From Duffyella gerundensis (GTDB taxonomy: Bacteria > Pseudomonadota > Gammaproteobacteria > Enterobacterales > Enterobacteriaceae): a stretch of DNA of 64,000 nt. The notes beneath the pieces were generated by a model. That model worked only from the letters and a program-made list of their open reading frames with translations, was not told the DNA's origin and ran no database searches. Positions 35,893-45,500 of this stretch are shown here, piece by piece (position 1 is the stretch's first letter; each line of letters begins with the position of its first letter). The translations under genes were made by a program, and so were the position numbers. The stretch is from the NCBI RefSeq assembly GCF_001517405.1, contig NZ_LN907828.1, forward strand, positions 310,001 through 374,000, given 5' to 3'.

Positions 35893-37170
35893 ATGACAAC
35901 CATTACGGCTTTACGTGTTGAAGATGTGCGCTTCCCGACCTCACTGACCATGGATGGCTCGGATGCGATGAACCCCGATCCCGACTATTCCGCTGCCTAT
36001 GTGATTCTGGAAACTGACGATCCGGCGCTGAGCGGCCACGGCCTGACGTTCACCATCGGGCGGGGCAATGAAATCTGCTGTGCCGCCATCGGTGCGCTGG
36101 AGCATCTGATTGTGGGGCGCGATCTGGCGGGCATCACCGCCAATATGGGAAAATTTTGGCGCGATTTTACGAGTGATAGCCAGCTGCGCTGGATTGGCCC
36201 GGACAAAGGTGCCATCCATCTGGCCACCGGCGCGGTGGTGAACGCCGTGTGGGATTTGTGGAGTAAAGCCGTAGGTAAACCGCTGTGGCAGCTGGTGGCG
36301 GAGATGACGCCAGAAGAGCTGGTGCGCTGCATCGACTTTCGCTACATCACCGATTGCATCACGCCGCAGGAAGCGCTGGCGCTGTTGCAGCAGCGCGCTG
36401 ACAACAAAGCGCAGCGCACCGAGAAACTGCTGGCAGAAGGCTATCCGTGCTACACCACCTCCGCGGGCTGGCTGGGCTATCCCGATGACAAACTGCGCCG
36501 GTTATGTCAGGAAGCGGTCGACGCTGGTTTCGATTATTTGAAGCTGAAAGTGGGCCGGGATCTGGAAGATGATATTCGTCGCGTGCGCATCGCCCGCGAG
36601 GTCATCGGGCCGGATCGCAAGCTGATGATCGATGCCAATCAGGTGTGGGAAACCAATGAAGCCATTCCGTGGGTCAATGCCCTCGCCTTTGCCAACCCCT
36701 GGTTTATTGAAGAGCCCACTAGCCCGGATGATATCGAAGGCCATCGAAAAATTCGTCAGGGCGTGGCCCCGGTGAAGGTGGCCACCGGCGAAATGTGCCA
36801 GAACCGCATCATGTTCAAGCAGTTCATCATGCGCGAAGCGATCGACGTGGTGCAGATCGATGCCTGCCGCATGGGCGGCATTAACGAAGTGCTGGCGGTA
36901 ATGCTGATGGCGGCGAAGTACAACCTGCCGGTCTGCCCGCACGCCGGTGGCGTTGGGCTGTGCGAATACGTGCAGCATCTGTCGATGATCGATTATCTCT
37001 GCATCGCCGCGACCCACGATGGCCGCGTCATCGAATATGTCGATCATCTGCACGAACATTTCGTTAATCCCTGCGATATTCGTGGCGCTGCTTACATGCC
37101 GCCGCAGGCACCGGGGTTCTCCATTGAGATGCATCAGGCATCGATCGACCAATACCGGCATCACGCCTGA
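35893..37170 (+). CDS. fucD: L-fuconate dehydratase
   Basis: 425 residues, enolase superfamily, mandelate racemase subgroup. Residues correspond with a shift of one to Xanthomonas FucD: K217 and K219 (KLK), metal ligands D247, E273 and E300, the D323-H350 pair, and E381. Dehydrates L-fuconate to 2-keto-3-deoxy-L-fuconate. Length and these residues make this the most reliable assignment in the cluster. Strong context with lactonase and SDR genes. Confidence 0.95.
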   Translation: MTTITALRVEDVRFPTSLTMDGSDAMNPDPDYSAAYVILETDDPALSGHGLTFTIGRGNEICCAAIGALEHLIVGRDLAGITANMGKFWRDFTSDSQLRWIGPDKGAIHLATGAVVNAVWDLWSKAVGKPLWQLVAEMTPEELVRCIDFRYITDCITPQEALALLQQRADNKAQRTEKLLAEGYPCYTTSAGWLGYPDDKLRRLCQEAVDAGFDYLKLKVGRDLEDDIRRVRIAREVIGPDRKLMIDANQVWETNEAIPWVNALAFANPWFIEEPTSPDDIEGHRKIRQGVAPVKVATGEMCQNRIMFKQFIMREAIDVVQIDACRMGGINEVLAVMLMAAKYNLPVCPHAGGVGLCEYVQHLSMIDYLCIAATHDGRVIEYVDHLHEHFVNPCDIRGAAYMPPQAPGFSIEMHQASIDQYRHHA

Positions 37171-37192
37171 GCCGCTGAGGAGAATGCCGATA

Positions 37193-38050
37193 ATGCGAAT
37201 CGACAGCCACCAGCATTTCTGGCGCTACACCGCGGCCGATTATCGCTGGATCAATGATGACATGGCGGTGTTGAAACAGGATTTTCTGCCGGAAATGCTG
37301 CGGCCGGTGCTGCAGCGTCAGGGTATTCAGCACAGTATCCTGGTCCAGGCGCGTTGTTCACTGGCAGAGACGCACTGGCTGCTGGAGGTGGCCGAGAGCA
37401 CCGATATCGTGCGCGCGGTAACCGGCTGGGTCGATCTCTCTTCTGCCGATTTGCAGCACGATCTCGAGAAGATAGCCCATCCGCTGCTGCGCGGTTTTCG
37501 CCATCTGGTGCAGGACGAGCCCTCCCCCAGCGCGTGGATGGCCGATGCGGCGATCAACGCGGGCATGCGGCATCTCCAGCAGCAGGAATACGTGTATGAA
37601 ATGCTGGTGACGCACCGCCATCTCAGTGACGCCGTGCGGTTTGCGCAGCGCCATGACCGCCATTTTCTGGTGCTCGATCACTTCGGCAAGCCCGATCTGC
37701 ATCGCGGTGTTGCTCACTGGAAGCAACAGGTTGCGCCGCTGAAAGCGTTAACGCATGTCAGCTGCAAGATCTCCGGGTTGTTGACCGAGCCGCGCCCGGC
37801 GGGCATGTCAGCCACCGATCTGCTGCCCTGGTTTGACGCCGCGCTGGAGATTTTCGGTAGCGAACGACTGCTGTTTGGCTCTGACTGGCCGGTCTGTTTG
37901 CTGGCAGAAGATGACGGCAATCCCTGGGATCTCTGTCAACGGGCCACGGCCGCGCTCAGCGCCGATGAGCAGGCGGCTATTTATGGCGGCAATGCCAGCA
38001 CCCTCTACCGACTACAGGAAACGAGCAATGAACCTGCATCTGCAAAATAA
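37193..38050 (+). CDS. L-fuconolactonase (amidohydrolase-2 family)
   Basis: 285 residues from the ATG at 37193, so that it begins MRIDSHQHFW, the standard opening of the family; an ATG three codons upstream is also possible next to the AGGAG box. H6 and H8 form the HxH motif, and LDHFGKPDL and FGSDWPVC supply the later His and Asp. It opens the L-fucono-1,4- or 1,5-lactone. Its end overlaps the next gene by 23 bases. Confidence 0.9.
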   Translation: MRIDSHQHFWRYTAADYRWINDDMAVLKQDFLPEMLRPVLQRQGIQHSILVQARCSLAETHWLLEVAESTDIVRAVTGWVDLSSADLQHDLEKIAHPLLRGFRHLVQDEPSPSAWMADAAINAGMRHLQQQEYVYEMLVTHRHLSDAVRFAQRHDRHFLVLDHFGKPDLHRGVAHWKQQVAPLKALTHVSCKISGLLTEPRPAGMSATDLLPWFDAALEIFGSERLLFGSDWPVCLLAEDDGNPWDLCQRATAALSADEQAAIYGGNASTLYRLQETSNEPASAK

Positions 38051-38804
38051 AGTGGTGTTAGTCACCGGCGGCGGTTCCGGTATCGGCGAGGCCATTTCGC
38101 TGACGCTGGCGGAAGAAGGCGCCATCCCAGTAATCATCAGCAACACGGAACCGGCCAACGAGCTGATGAATAAGCTGCAACAGCTGTCGCCGCAGGCCAG
38201 CTTTGTGCTGACCGAACTGCGCGATGAGAGCAGCTGTAAAACCGCCGTAGAGAGCACCCTGGCCCGTTATGGCGCTATCGACGGCCTGGTGAACAATGCC
38301 GGAGCCAATGACAACGTCGGGCTGGAGGCGGGTCGGGACGCCTTTGTGCGATCGCTGGAGCAGAACCTGATTCACTACTATTTGATGGCGCACCTGAGCC
38401 TTGACGCCCTGCGTGCCAGCCGCGGCGCCATCGTCAATATCAGTTCAAAAACCGCCTTAACCGGCCAGGGCAATACCAGCGGGTATGCCTCGGCGAAAGG
38501 TGGCGTGCTGGCGCTGACCCGCGAATGGGCGGCGGCGCTGCTGAGCGATGGCATCCGCGTGAACGCGGTAATTCCGGCAGAAGTGATGACACCGTTGTAT
38601 GAACGCTGGATCAAAAGCTTCGATCGCCCCGAGGAAAAACTGCAAAAAATCACCGCCCATATTCCGCTCGGGCAGCGCATGACCACGCCGCAGGAGATCG
38701 CCAATACCGTAGTGTTCCTGCTCTCGTCGCGCGCCTCGCACACCACCGGTCAGTGGCTGAGCGTTGACGGCGGCTATCTGCATCTCGATCGGGCGCTGAC
38801 ATGA
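38028..38804 (+). CDS. L-fucose dehydrogenase (SDR)
   Basis: 258 residues from the ATG at 38028. SDR motif GGGSGIG at residues 14-20, NNAG, ISSKTALTG serine, and the Y-A-S-A-K active-site segment. It is the second SDR of the operon; by elimination and by position next to the mutarotase it should oxidise L-fucopyranose to the lactone with NAD(P). The order of the two SDRs' roles is inferred, not shown. Confidence 0.85.
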   Translation: MNLHLQNKVVLVTGGGSGIGEAISLTLAEEGAIPVIISNTEPANELMNKLQQLSPQASFVLTELRDESSCKTAVESTLARYGAIDGLVNNAGANDNVGLEAGRDAFVRSLEQNLIHYYLMAHLSLDALRASRGAIVNISSKTALTGQGNTSGYASAKGGVLALTREWAAALLSDGIRVNAVIPAEVMTPLYERWIKSFDRPEEKLQKITAHIPLGQRMTTPQEIANTVVFLLSSRASHTTGQWLSVDGGYLHLDRALT

Positions 38805-39145
38805 CGCGGCGCTATTGCCGTGCACTGGATCTGGTCGATGACCCACAGCTTATCGCCGACTATGAGCGTTATCACCGTGAGATCTGGCCAGAGATTACCG
38901 GGCATCTGCGTCGTTACGGCATCGCAGAGATGGAAATTTATCGGCTGGGCACCCGCCTAATGATGGTGATGGAAACCACAGAGGATTTTGACAGCGAAGA
39001 GTTTGCACGCCGCAGTCTTGCAGACCCAAAAGTGTGCGAATGGGAAGCGCTGATGTGGCGCTATCAGCGCCCCACGCCGTGGACGCCACCCGATGAAAAA
39101 TGGGTCGCCATGACGCGCATTTTTTCCCTGACCGAGCAGAAGTAG
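38801..39145 (+). CDS. L-fucose/L-rhamnose mutarotase family protein
   Basis: 114 residues overlapping the preceding stop as ATGA. The RhaM-like (DUF718) fold is seen in the YHREIWPEI block, the IYRLGTRLMMVMET strand pair and the terminal WVAMTRIFSL. It interconverts anomers of L-fucose so that the dehydrogenase receives its substrate. This family is regularly found in non-phosphorylating fucose clusters. Confidence 0.9.
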   Translation: MTRRYCRALDLVDDPQLIADYERYHREIWPEITGHLRRYGIAEMEIYRLGTRLMMVMETTEDFDSEEFARRSLADPKVCEWEALMWRYQRPTPWTPPDEKWVAMTRIFSLTEQK

Positions 39146-39254
39146 CACGCCTCGCGTGAGCGCGGCCGACCGTTTTTCACGTTATCTGACATAAAAAACC
39201 AGCCCTCGAGCTGACCCTACCCTACAGGCACGACCAGATACTGAGGAATACACT

Positions 39255-40493
39255 ATGTTTGCCAACAAAGCTGCTGCTTCCGCTCATGCGGAACGCAATA
39301 CGACGTCCAGTTTCCGACTGGCGTTTATTTTGGTCACCACGCTGTTTTTCCTGTGGGGCTTATCCTACGGGCTGCTGGATGTGTTGAATAAGCATTTTCA
39401 GGATGTGTTACACGTCAACAAAGCGCAGTCAGGGCTGCTGCAGGCGGCCTACTTTGGTGCCTATTTTATCGTTGCGTTGCCCGCCGGTTTCTTTATGGAT
39501 CGCTTCGGCTATAAAGCTGGCATTCTGGTCGGTTTATGCCTGTATGCGCTGGGCGCGCTGCTGTTCGTTCCCGCCGCGTCAGCGGGCAGTTTTGCTCTGT
39601 TTTTGTTCGCGCTGTTTGTGATTGCGCTCGGTCTGGGCTGTCTCGAAACCGCCGCGAACCCGTTTGCTACCGTGCTGGGCGATCCGGCGGGCGCTGAGCG
39701 TCGTCTGAATCTCTCGCAGTCGTTTAACGGCTTAGGCCAGTTTATTGGTCCGGTGATTGGCGGCTCGCTGTTTTTCTCCGCCACGCAAAGCACCGCGGCT
39801 GACGGCCTGTCATCGGTGAAAACCACCTATGTCGCGATTGCAGTGTTAGTGCTGCTGATCGCCTTTCTGTTTAGCCGTACTCGCCTGCCGGATATCCGTG
39901 AGCAAAGCACCGACGCAGAGCGCGGCATCGAGAAAGGTTTATGGCAGCATGGTCACTTTACCGGTGGCGTAATCGCCCAGTTTTTTTACGTGGCGGCGCA
40001 GGTTGGCGTCGGCGCCTTCTTTATTAACTACACCACCGAGCACTGGCACACGCTGTCGAACCAGAATGCGTCGTACCTGCTTTCCGTGGGCATGATCAGC
40101 TTTATGGTGGGCCGTTTCTTCAGCACCTGGCTGATGGGCTTTGTGCGCCCGGCGACGCTGCTGGTGGCCTATGCGCTGATCAATATTGTGCTGTGTGGCG
40201 TGGTGGTGGCCGGGATTGATAACGTTTCGGTGATTGCACTGGTAGCGATCTTCTTTTTCATGTCGATCATGTTCCCGACCATTTTTGCCATGGGCGTGAA
40301 GAACATGGGCAAGCAGACTAAACGTGCCAGCTCGGTGATGATCATGGCGATTGTGGGCGGCGCAATCATGCCCTATTTGATGGGTGCAATTGCCGATCAT
40401 TACAACACCGCTATCTCTTACGCGCTGCCGATGATCTGTTTTGTGGTGGTGCTGTTTTATGCCATGAAGCAGAGGGCCAATGCCGTGCAGTGA
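39255..40493 (+). CDS. fucP: L-fucose:H+ symporter
   Basis: 412 residues, 12 spans, MFS. FucP-type: FFLWGLSYGLLDVLNKHFQ after an early charged N-terminus, and GLGCLETAANPF in span 4. 109 bases separate it from the mutarotase, so it may have its own promoter as well as readthrough. Moves L-fucose into the cytoplasm using the proton gradient. Confidence 0.9.
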   Translation: MFANKAAASAHAERNTTSSFRLAFILVTTLFFLWGLSYGLLDVLNKHFQDVLHVNKAQSGLLQAAYFGAYFIVALPAGFFMDRFGYKAGILVGLCLYALGALLFVPAASAGSFALFLFALFVIALGLGCLETAANPFATVLGDPAGAERRLNLSQSFNGLGQFIGPVIGGSLFFSATQSTAADGLSSVKTTYVAIAVLVLLIAFLFSRTRLPDIREQSTDAERGIEKGLWQHGHFTGGVIAQFFYVAAQVGVGAFFINYTTEHWHTLSNQNASYLLSVGMISFMVGRFFSTWLMGFVRPATLLVAYALINIVLCGVVVAGIDNVSVIALVAIFFFMSIMFPTIFAMGVKNMGKQTKRASSVMIMAIVGGAIMPYLMGAIADHYNTAISYALPMICFVVVLFYAMKQRANAVQ

Positions 40494-40518
40494 GTCGGCA
40501 ATCTTCCGCACTCATCAG

Positions 40519-40551
40519 GGCGAACAGGCCTGTCGCCTGTTTGCCTTTTTT
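40519..40551 (+). terminator. Terminator after fucP
   Basis: GGCGAACAGGC (40519-40529), CTGTC loop, GCCTGTTTGCC (40535-40545) with one wobble pair, then TTTTTT. A strong intrinsic terminator closing the fucose operon. Confidence 0.85.
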
Positions 40552-40589
40552 ATTGCCTTTGGCAGAGGCTGCATCGGAGCAGCGCTTCA

Positions 40590-41165
40590 TTACACCACCA
40601 GCCGAATAAAGGCCCGGATATCACTGACCGCCTCGCGATATTTCTCCGCTGAAGGATTGATAATAAGGGTATCGGCGTAGCCGTAGAGCATGGCGCTGAA
40701 CTGCCGCGCCACCCGCGCGCTATCTTCAACCCTGAAGTCACCCCGCGCGGTCCCGGCAGCAAAAATCTCGCGGGTCAGCGCGACCCATTTGTCGATCACC
40801 GATTCCGCCAGTGCGGCATACGCCTTGTGATGCACCGCTCGCTGCCAGAGCGAACTGTAAAGCAGCCAGACAGCGTCGGGCGCATCCGGCAGATAATTGG
40901 CGATCATCGCCTCAAGCTGATCGGCAGGTGCCATTTCGGCAATGCCGGCGCTAAAGGTCTCGAGTTCGCTTTCGGTATAGCGCGCCAGTGCAGCGACACA
41001 CAGCGTCTGCCAGTCGCTGAAATAGTGATAAATGTGGCTGCGTGACAGGCCGAGATGTTCAGTCAGCTCACGCGTCGTCACGTTATCAATGCCCTTTTCG
41101 ATGAACAGCGCTGCAGCGCCGTCCAGAATACGTATTTTTAGTGCGTCGCCGCTCTCTTTCATCAT
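40590..41165 (-). CDS. TetR/AcrR family regulator
   Basis: 191 residues from the first of two tandem ATG codons at 41165. HTH with TTRELTEHLGLSRSHIYHYF near residues 25-44. The C-terminal ligand domain is of the BetI-like type. Divergent from an ATPase-less ABC membrane protein; two perfect 6-4-6 palindromes lie between, one overlapping where a longer N-terminus would be. Probably autoregulating and repressing the divergent gene. Confidence 0.88.
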   Translation of the reverse strand: MMKESGDALKIRILDGAAALFIEKGIDNVTTRELTEHLGLSRSHIYHYFSDWQTLCVAALARYTESELETFSAGIAEMAPADQLEAMIANYLPDAPDAVWLLYSSLWQRAVHHKAYAALAESVIDKWVALTREIFAAGTARGDFRVEDSARVARQFSAMLYGYADTLIINPSAEKYREAVSDIRAFIRLVV

Positions 41166-41181
41166 CAGGATCCACGTTGAC

Positions 41182-41199
41182 TTTGAGCACCTGCTCAAA
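41182..41199. promoter_or_regulatory. TetR operator 1
   Basis: TTTGAGC (41182-41188), ACCT, GCTCAAA (41193-41199): perfect seven-base arms. Same arms as the second palindrome 34 bases further on. Confidence 0.75.
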
Positions 41200-41216
41200 T
41201 AGACTCTTTTCGAACC

Positions 41217-41232
41217 TTGAGCAATCGCTCAA
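41217..41232. promoter_or_regulatory. TetR operator 2
   Basis: TTGAGC (41217-41222), AATC, GCTCAA (41227-41232), immediately ahead of the ABC membrane protein's ATG at 41238. Binding here would block initiation. Confidence 0.75.
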
Positions 41233-41237
41233 ACATC

Positions 41238-42152
41238 ATGTTAACAGAATCGGGCACCATGCAAACCCCTGAAAAAACAGCTCCGCTTATCCCATCCCGC
41301 AGCGCCGCACTGACCCTAAAATTACTTGGCCGTCGTCACGGCAAAAAACTGATCCTCACGCTGCTGCTGGTGGTCGCCGAAAACGTCGTTTACCTGCTCT
41401 ATCCGCTGCTGGCTGGCTTTGCCATCAATGCGATTATTGCCGGCAACGCCCTGCATGCGGTGTTTTATGCCGCAATGGTGTTCACCATGTGGGCGCTGGG
41501 CGCGGCCCGACGCAGCGTCGATACGCGCACCTTTGCCAGAATCTACGCCGAGCTGGCGGTGCCGGTGATCGTGGCCCAACGCCTGGACAAGCAGAGCGCA
41601 TCGACCGTGGCCGCGCGCGTGGCGCTGTCGCGTGAATTCGTTGATTTCTTTGAAAAGCATTTACCGGTGCTCATTACGTCGCTGGCATCGATCAGCGGCG
41701 CGGCGATCATGCTGCTGGTGATTGAGCTGCAGACCGGCCTTGCCTGTCTGGCAATCCTGCTGTTTTTCGCCTGCTTTTTGCCGGGCTTTACCCGTAAAAA
41801 CGAAGCGCTGTACACCCGACTGAACAACCGGCTGGAGCGCGAAGTGGCCTTTGTCAGCGCCGCGCCCTCTTCCTCGCTGACGCGGCACTATCGCGTGCTG
41901 GCCGGGCTGCGCATCCGCCTTTCCGACCGTGAGGCGATCGGCTATCTCTCCATCGGCACCGTGACCGCGCTGCTGTTCGCCAGCACCATCTTTGTGATGA
42001 GCGCGCGCGGCGGCCAGGAGGCGGGCCATATCTATTCCGTCATGACTTACATGTGGATGTTTGCCATGAGCCTCGATGACGCGCCGCAGCTACTGGAAAA
42101 ATATTCGCAGCTGAAAGATATCGGCAAACGGGTGAACACCGGCCTGGTTTGA
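41238..42152 (+). CDS. ABC transporter six-transmembrane domain protein without ATPase
   Basis: 304 residues from the ATG at 41238 (41259 is an alternative; neither has a good ribosome-binding site). Six hydrophobic spans are seen in a type-I exporter TMD pattern (LLVVAENVVYLLYPLLAG, AVFYAAMVFTMWALGAA in part, then LVIELQTGLACLAILLFFACF, SIGTVTALLFASTIFVMSA), but the chain ends at KRVNTGLV with no Walker A or signature motif. A separate ATPase could partner it, or it may be a substrate-binding exporter relic. Convergent with the AraC gene. Confidence 0.8.
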   Translation: MLTESGTMQTPEKTAPLIPSRSAALTLKLLGRRHGKKLILTLLLVVAENVVYLLYPLLAGFAINAIIAGNALHAVFYAAMVFTMWALGAARRSVDTRTFARIYAELAVPVIVAQRLDKQSASTVAARVALSREFVDFFEKHLPVLITSLASISGAAIMLLVIELQTGLACLAILLFFACFLPGFTRKNEALYTRLNNRLEREVAFVSAAPSSSLTRHYRVLAGLRIRLSDREAIGYLSIGTVTALLFASTIFVMSARGGQEAGHIYSVMTYMWMFAMSLDDAPQLLEKYSQLKDIGKRVNTGLV

Positions 42153-42163
42153 TATCAACGCCA

Positions 42164-42538
42164 TCAGCCGCTAGAGGGATCGATAACGCTGAACAGCGGC
42201 GTGGCGGTGCAGCAGCCGCTTCTCCGCCAGCTGCCCGGTGGCTGGCTGAAGTAGTTACGAAAGCTGCGGGTAAACGCGTGCTGGCTTTCATAACCGTACT
42301 GTAACGCCACGCTGAGCACGCTGGCGTTGCTGGTCAGCAGCGCGGTGGCTGCGTTGATCAGCCTGCGCTCGCGGATATATTCGCCCACGCCTTTGTGCGT
42401 CACCTGGCGAAACAGCCGCTGAATGTGCCAGATCGAATAGCCCGATTTTTCCGCCACATCGTTCACGCTCAGCGTGTGATGCAGGTTGGCCTCGATCCAC
42501 GTCTGCAGCGCCTTAACAATTTGCGTTTGTCGATTCAT
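42164..42538 (-). CDS. AraC family regulator, MarA/SoxS/Rob type
   Basis: 124 residues from ATG 42538, two bases after the RND permease stop, with AAGGAG box. Consists almost only of the two helix-turn-helix motifs (AEKSGYSIWHIQRLFRQV and VALQYGYESQHAFTRSF), like MarA and SoxS. Last gene of the mfp-RND operon; may activate the operon itself. Has an extended C-terminal tail with WRRSGCCTATPLF. Confidence 0.9.
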   Translation of the reverse strand: MNRQTQIVKALQTWIEANLHHTLSVNDVAEKSGYSIWHIQRLFRQVTHKGVGEYIRERRLINAATALLTSNASVLSVALQYGYESQHAFTRSFRNYFSQPPGSWRRSGCCTATPLFSVIDPSSG

Positions 42539-42540
42539 CT

Positions 42541-45500
42541 TTATTCTCCTTCTTTGGCTGCGGCAGCACGGCGTTTTTCCCAGCGTTCTGCCGCCTGCAT
42601 CACCAGGCTTAACGCCGCAGGCAGCACCGTTAAGGTCACCAGCGTGGCCACCAGCAGTCCGCCAATAATCACAAAGGCCATCGGTCCCCAAAATACCTGA
42701 TGAGAAATCGGGATCATGCCGAGGATAGCGGCGCAGGCGGTCAGCACAATAGGCCGGGCACGATGCTGCGTAGCCAGCGTAATCGCCTCTTCCCGCGCCA
42801 TACCCGCCGCGGTATTGCTGTCCACTTCACTGATCAGAATCACCGCGTTACGAATGATCATGCCCGCCAGTGCAATGACGCCGAGCAGCGCGACAAAACC
42901 CATCGGTGTGGCGGTCGGCAGCATCGCCAGCACGATGCCGATCAGCCCAAACGGGGCCATCAGTAGCGCCAGCAGCATGCGCGAGAAGCGTCGTAGCTGG
43001 ATCATCAGCAGCACCAGCATGATCAGCAGGGTCACCGGCAACACGGCAAATACCGAACCGTTGCCCTTGTCAGATTCCGCCACCGCACCGCCTTCGGTGA
43101 TCTGGTATCCTGGCGGCAGCTGCGCGCGCAGCGCGTCAATCGCCGGTGCCAGCCCCTCTGACACCGCTTCTGCCTTCAGGCCAGGCGCCAGATCGGTTTG
43201 CACAGTAATAAATGGCAGCCGCTGATGGCGCCAGATCACCGGATCGTCCAGCGTCCACTCTGGTGTTGCCACCTGGCTGAGGGGAATTTTGCTGCCACTG
43301 GCGGTGGTGAGCATCATCGCGGAGAGCGTATTCAGGTTCTGCCTTTCGCTATCGTTGGCGCGCAGCATCACATCCACCAGCCGGTTGTTGTCGCGCAGCG
43401 TGGTGACCAGACTGCCTGACCAAACGGTATTTAACGCATCCGCCAGGCTTTGCGAGGAGACGCCCGCCGCCCGCGCTGCCGTCTGATTCACCTTCAGCAC
43501 GATGACGCGCTCAGGTTCACCGGCGGTGAGATTGACCTCGCGGGTCAGCGGATTGCTGCCGAGGGTGTCCGCTACCCGCCGTGCCAGCTGCTCAACGGTT
43601 TTATAATCAGGCCCGCTGACGCGATACCTTACCGGCCAGCCCACCGGCGGCCCCAGTTCCAGCGGTGACACACGCGTGGTGATATCGCTGAAGTGGGCAT
43701 CAAGCGCCTGCGAAAGCTGTTGCCGCAGGCGATCGCGCGCGGCCAGATCTTTTGCCACCACCACGATCTGCGCGGTGTTTTCGTTATCCAGCAGCACATC
43801 CATCGGCAAATAAAAGCGAATGGCGCCGGAGCCGATATAGCTGGAGAAGCGATCAACGTCGTGATTGCCTTTCAGCAACGCCTCAAAACGCTGAGTTTGC
43901 TGCGCCGTTGCCGCCTGCGAGGCGTTAGCCGGTAACGTCAGGCTGACCAGCAGTTCCGGGCGATCCGACGAGGGGAAAAATTCCCCCTGCAAAAAGCGGG
44001 TGCTGAACATCGCCAGCGCCAGCAGGATCAGCGCCGTAATAATGGTCAGCAACCGGTGCGCCAGCGCCAGCCGCAGCAGCCGTTGATAGCCACGCGCTAG
44101 TCTGCCAGGGCCGCTGTGACTGGCGGTAATTTTGGCGGACAGCAGCCAGGTGCCGGTCAGTGGCGAAAACAGTATCGCCACTACCCACGAGCAGAGCAGC
44201 GAAATCAGCACCACGGCAAACAGTGAATAGCAGTATTCCCCGGCGCTCGACTGGGCAAATCCCACTGGAATAAAACCGGCGATCATCACCAGCGTGCCGG
44301 TCAGCATTGGAAATGCCGTGGTTTCAAACGCCCGCGTGGCCGCACGCCAGCGGGTATCGCCCGCCTCCAGCCGCGCCACCATCGCCTCCACGGTAATCAT
44401 CGCATCGTCTACCAGCAGCCCCAGCGCGATAATCAAAGCGCCCAGCGAAATACGTTGTAAACCAATCCCCGCCAGCATCATGCAGGCGAAGGTCATCGCC
44501 AGCACCAGCGGGATCGCCGCAGCCACCACCAGGCCAGCGCGCATGCCCAGCGACACAAAAGACACCGCCAGCACGATGATCACCGCTTCGCCCAGCACGC
44601 GGGTAAAACCGCTGACCGCCTCCTTCACTACCGCGGATTGATCGGCGACACGCGTCATCTCGATGCCGTGCGGCAGACGGTTCTGAATCGTTTGCAGGCG
44701 GGCGGTGATCGCCTCACCAAAGTTCAGCATATTGCCGGTGGGCGCCATCGATACCGCAAGGCCAATGGCGGGCTGTCCGTTAACGCGAAAGGTGGCGGCC
44801 GGCGGCTCGGCGGTTTCACGGCTGATGGTCGCCAGTTCGCTGAGTGGAATAAAGCGATCGCCAATGTGCAGCGTCACCGCGCGCAGGCTGTCAACGGTGG
44901 TGAGCGCGCCGCTAACGCGCAGCGACAGGTTCTCACTGTTGGTGCGCAGCGTGCCCGCAGGCACCACCGCGTTTTGCGCCTTGATGGCCGCTTTTACCTG
45001 CTCCAGATCGAGCCCCATGCCCGCCAGCCGACTCGGCAAAAAGGCGATGACAATTTGCTCTTCCTGCACGCCTGTCAGCGTGATTTTGCCGATGTCGGGC
45101 ACCGTCATCAGATCGCGCCGCACGGCTTCTACCCGATCGCGCAGCTCGCGCGGCGTAAAGCCTTCGGCGGTGAAGCCATAAATCGTGCCGTAGGTGTCGT
45201 CAAACTCGTCGTCAACCTGCGGTCCCTGTACGCCTTCCGGCAGCGACGGGGCGATATCCTGCATTTTTTTCCGCACCTGATACCAGATGCCCTGCACCTG
45301 CGCGGGCGGCGTGTCATCGCGCAGATAGACAAAAATGACCACTTTGCCGGCGTGCGTCTGACTTTCGACATAATCGAGATAGGGCACTTCCTGCAGTTTT
45401 TTCTCCAGCGTATCGGTCACCAGCTGGGTGGTGTCATGCACATCGGCGCCCGGCCAGCTGGCGCTGACCACGGCGGTTTTGATGGTAAACGGCGGATCTT

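Noticed and set aside
37184..37192. Start of the fuconolactonase at 37184
   Set aside because: Too near the AGGAG box for good initiation; 37193 gives the family-typical MRIDSHQHFW.
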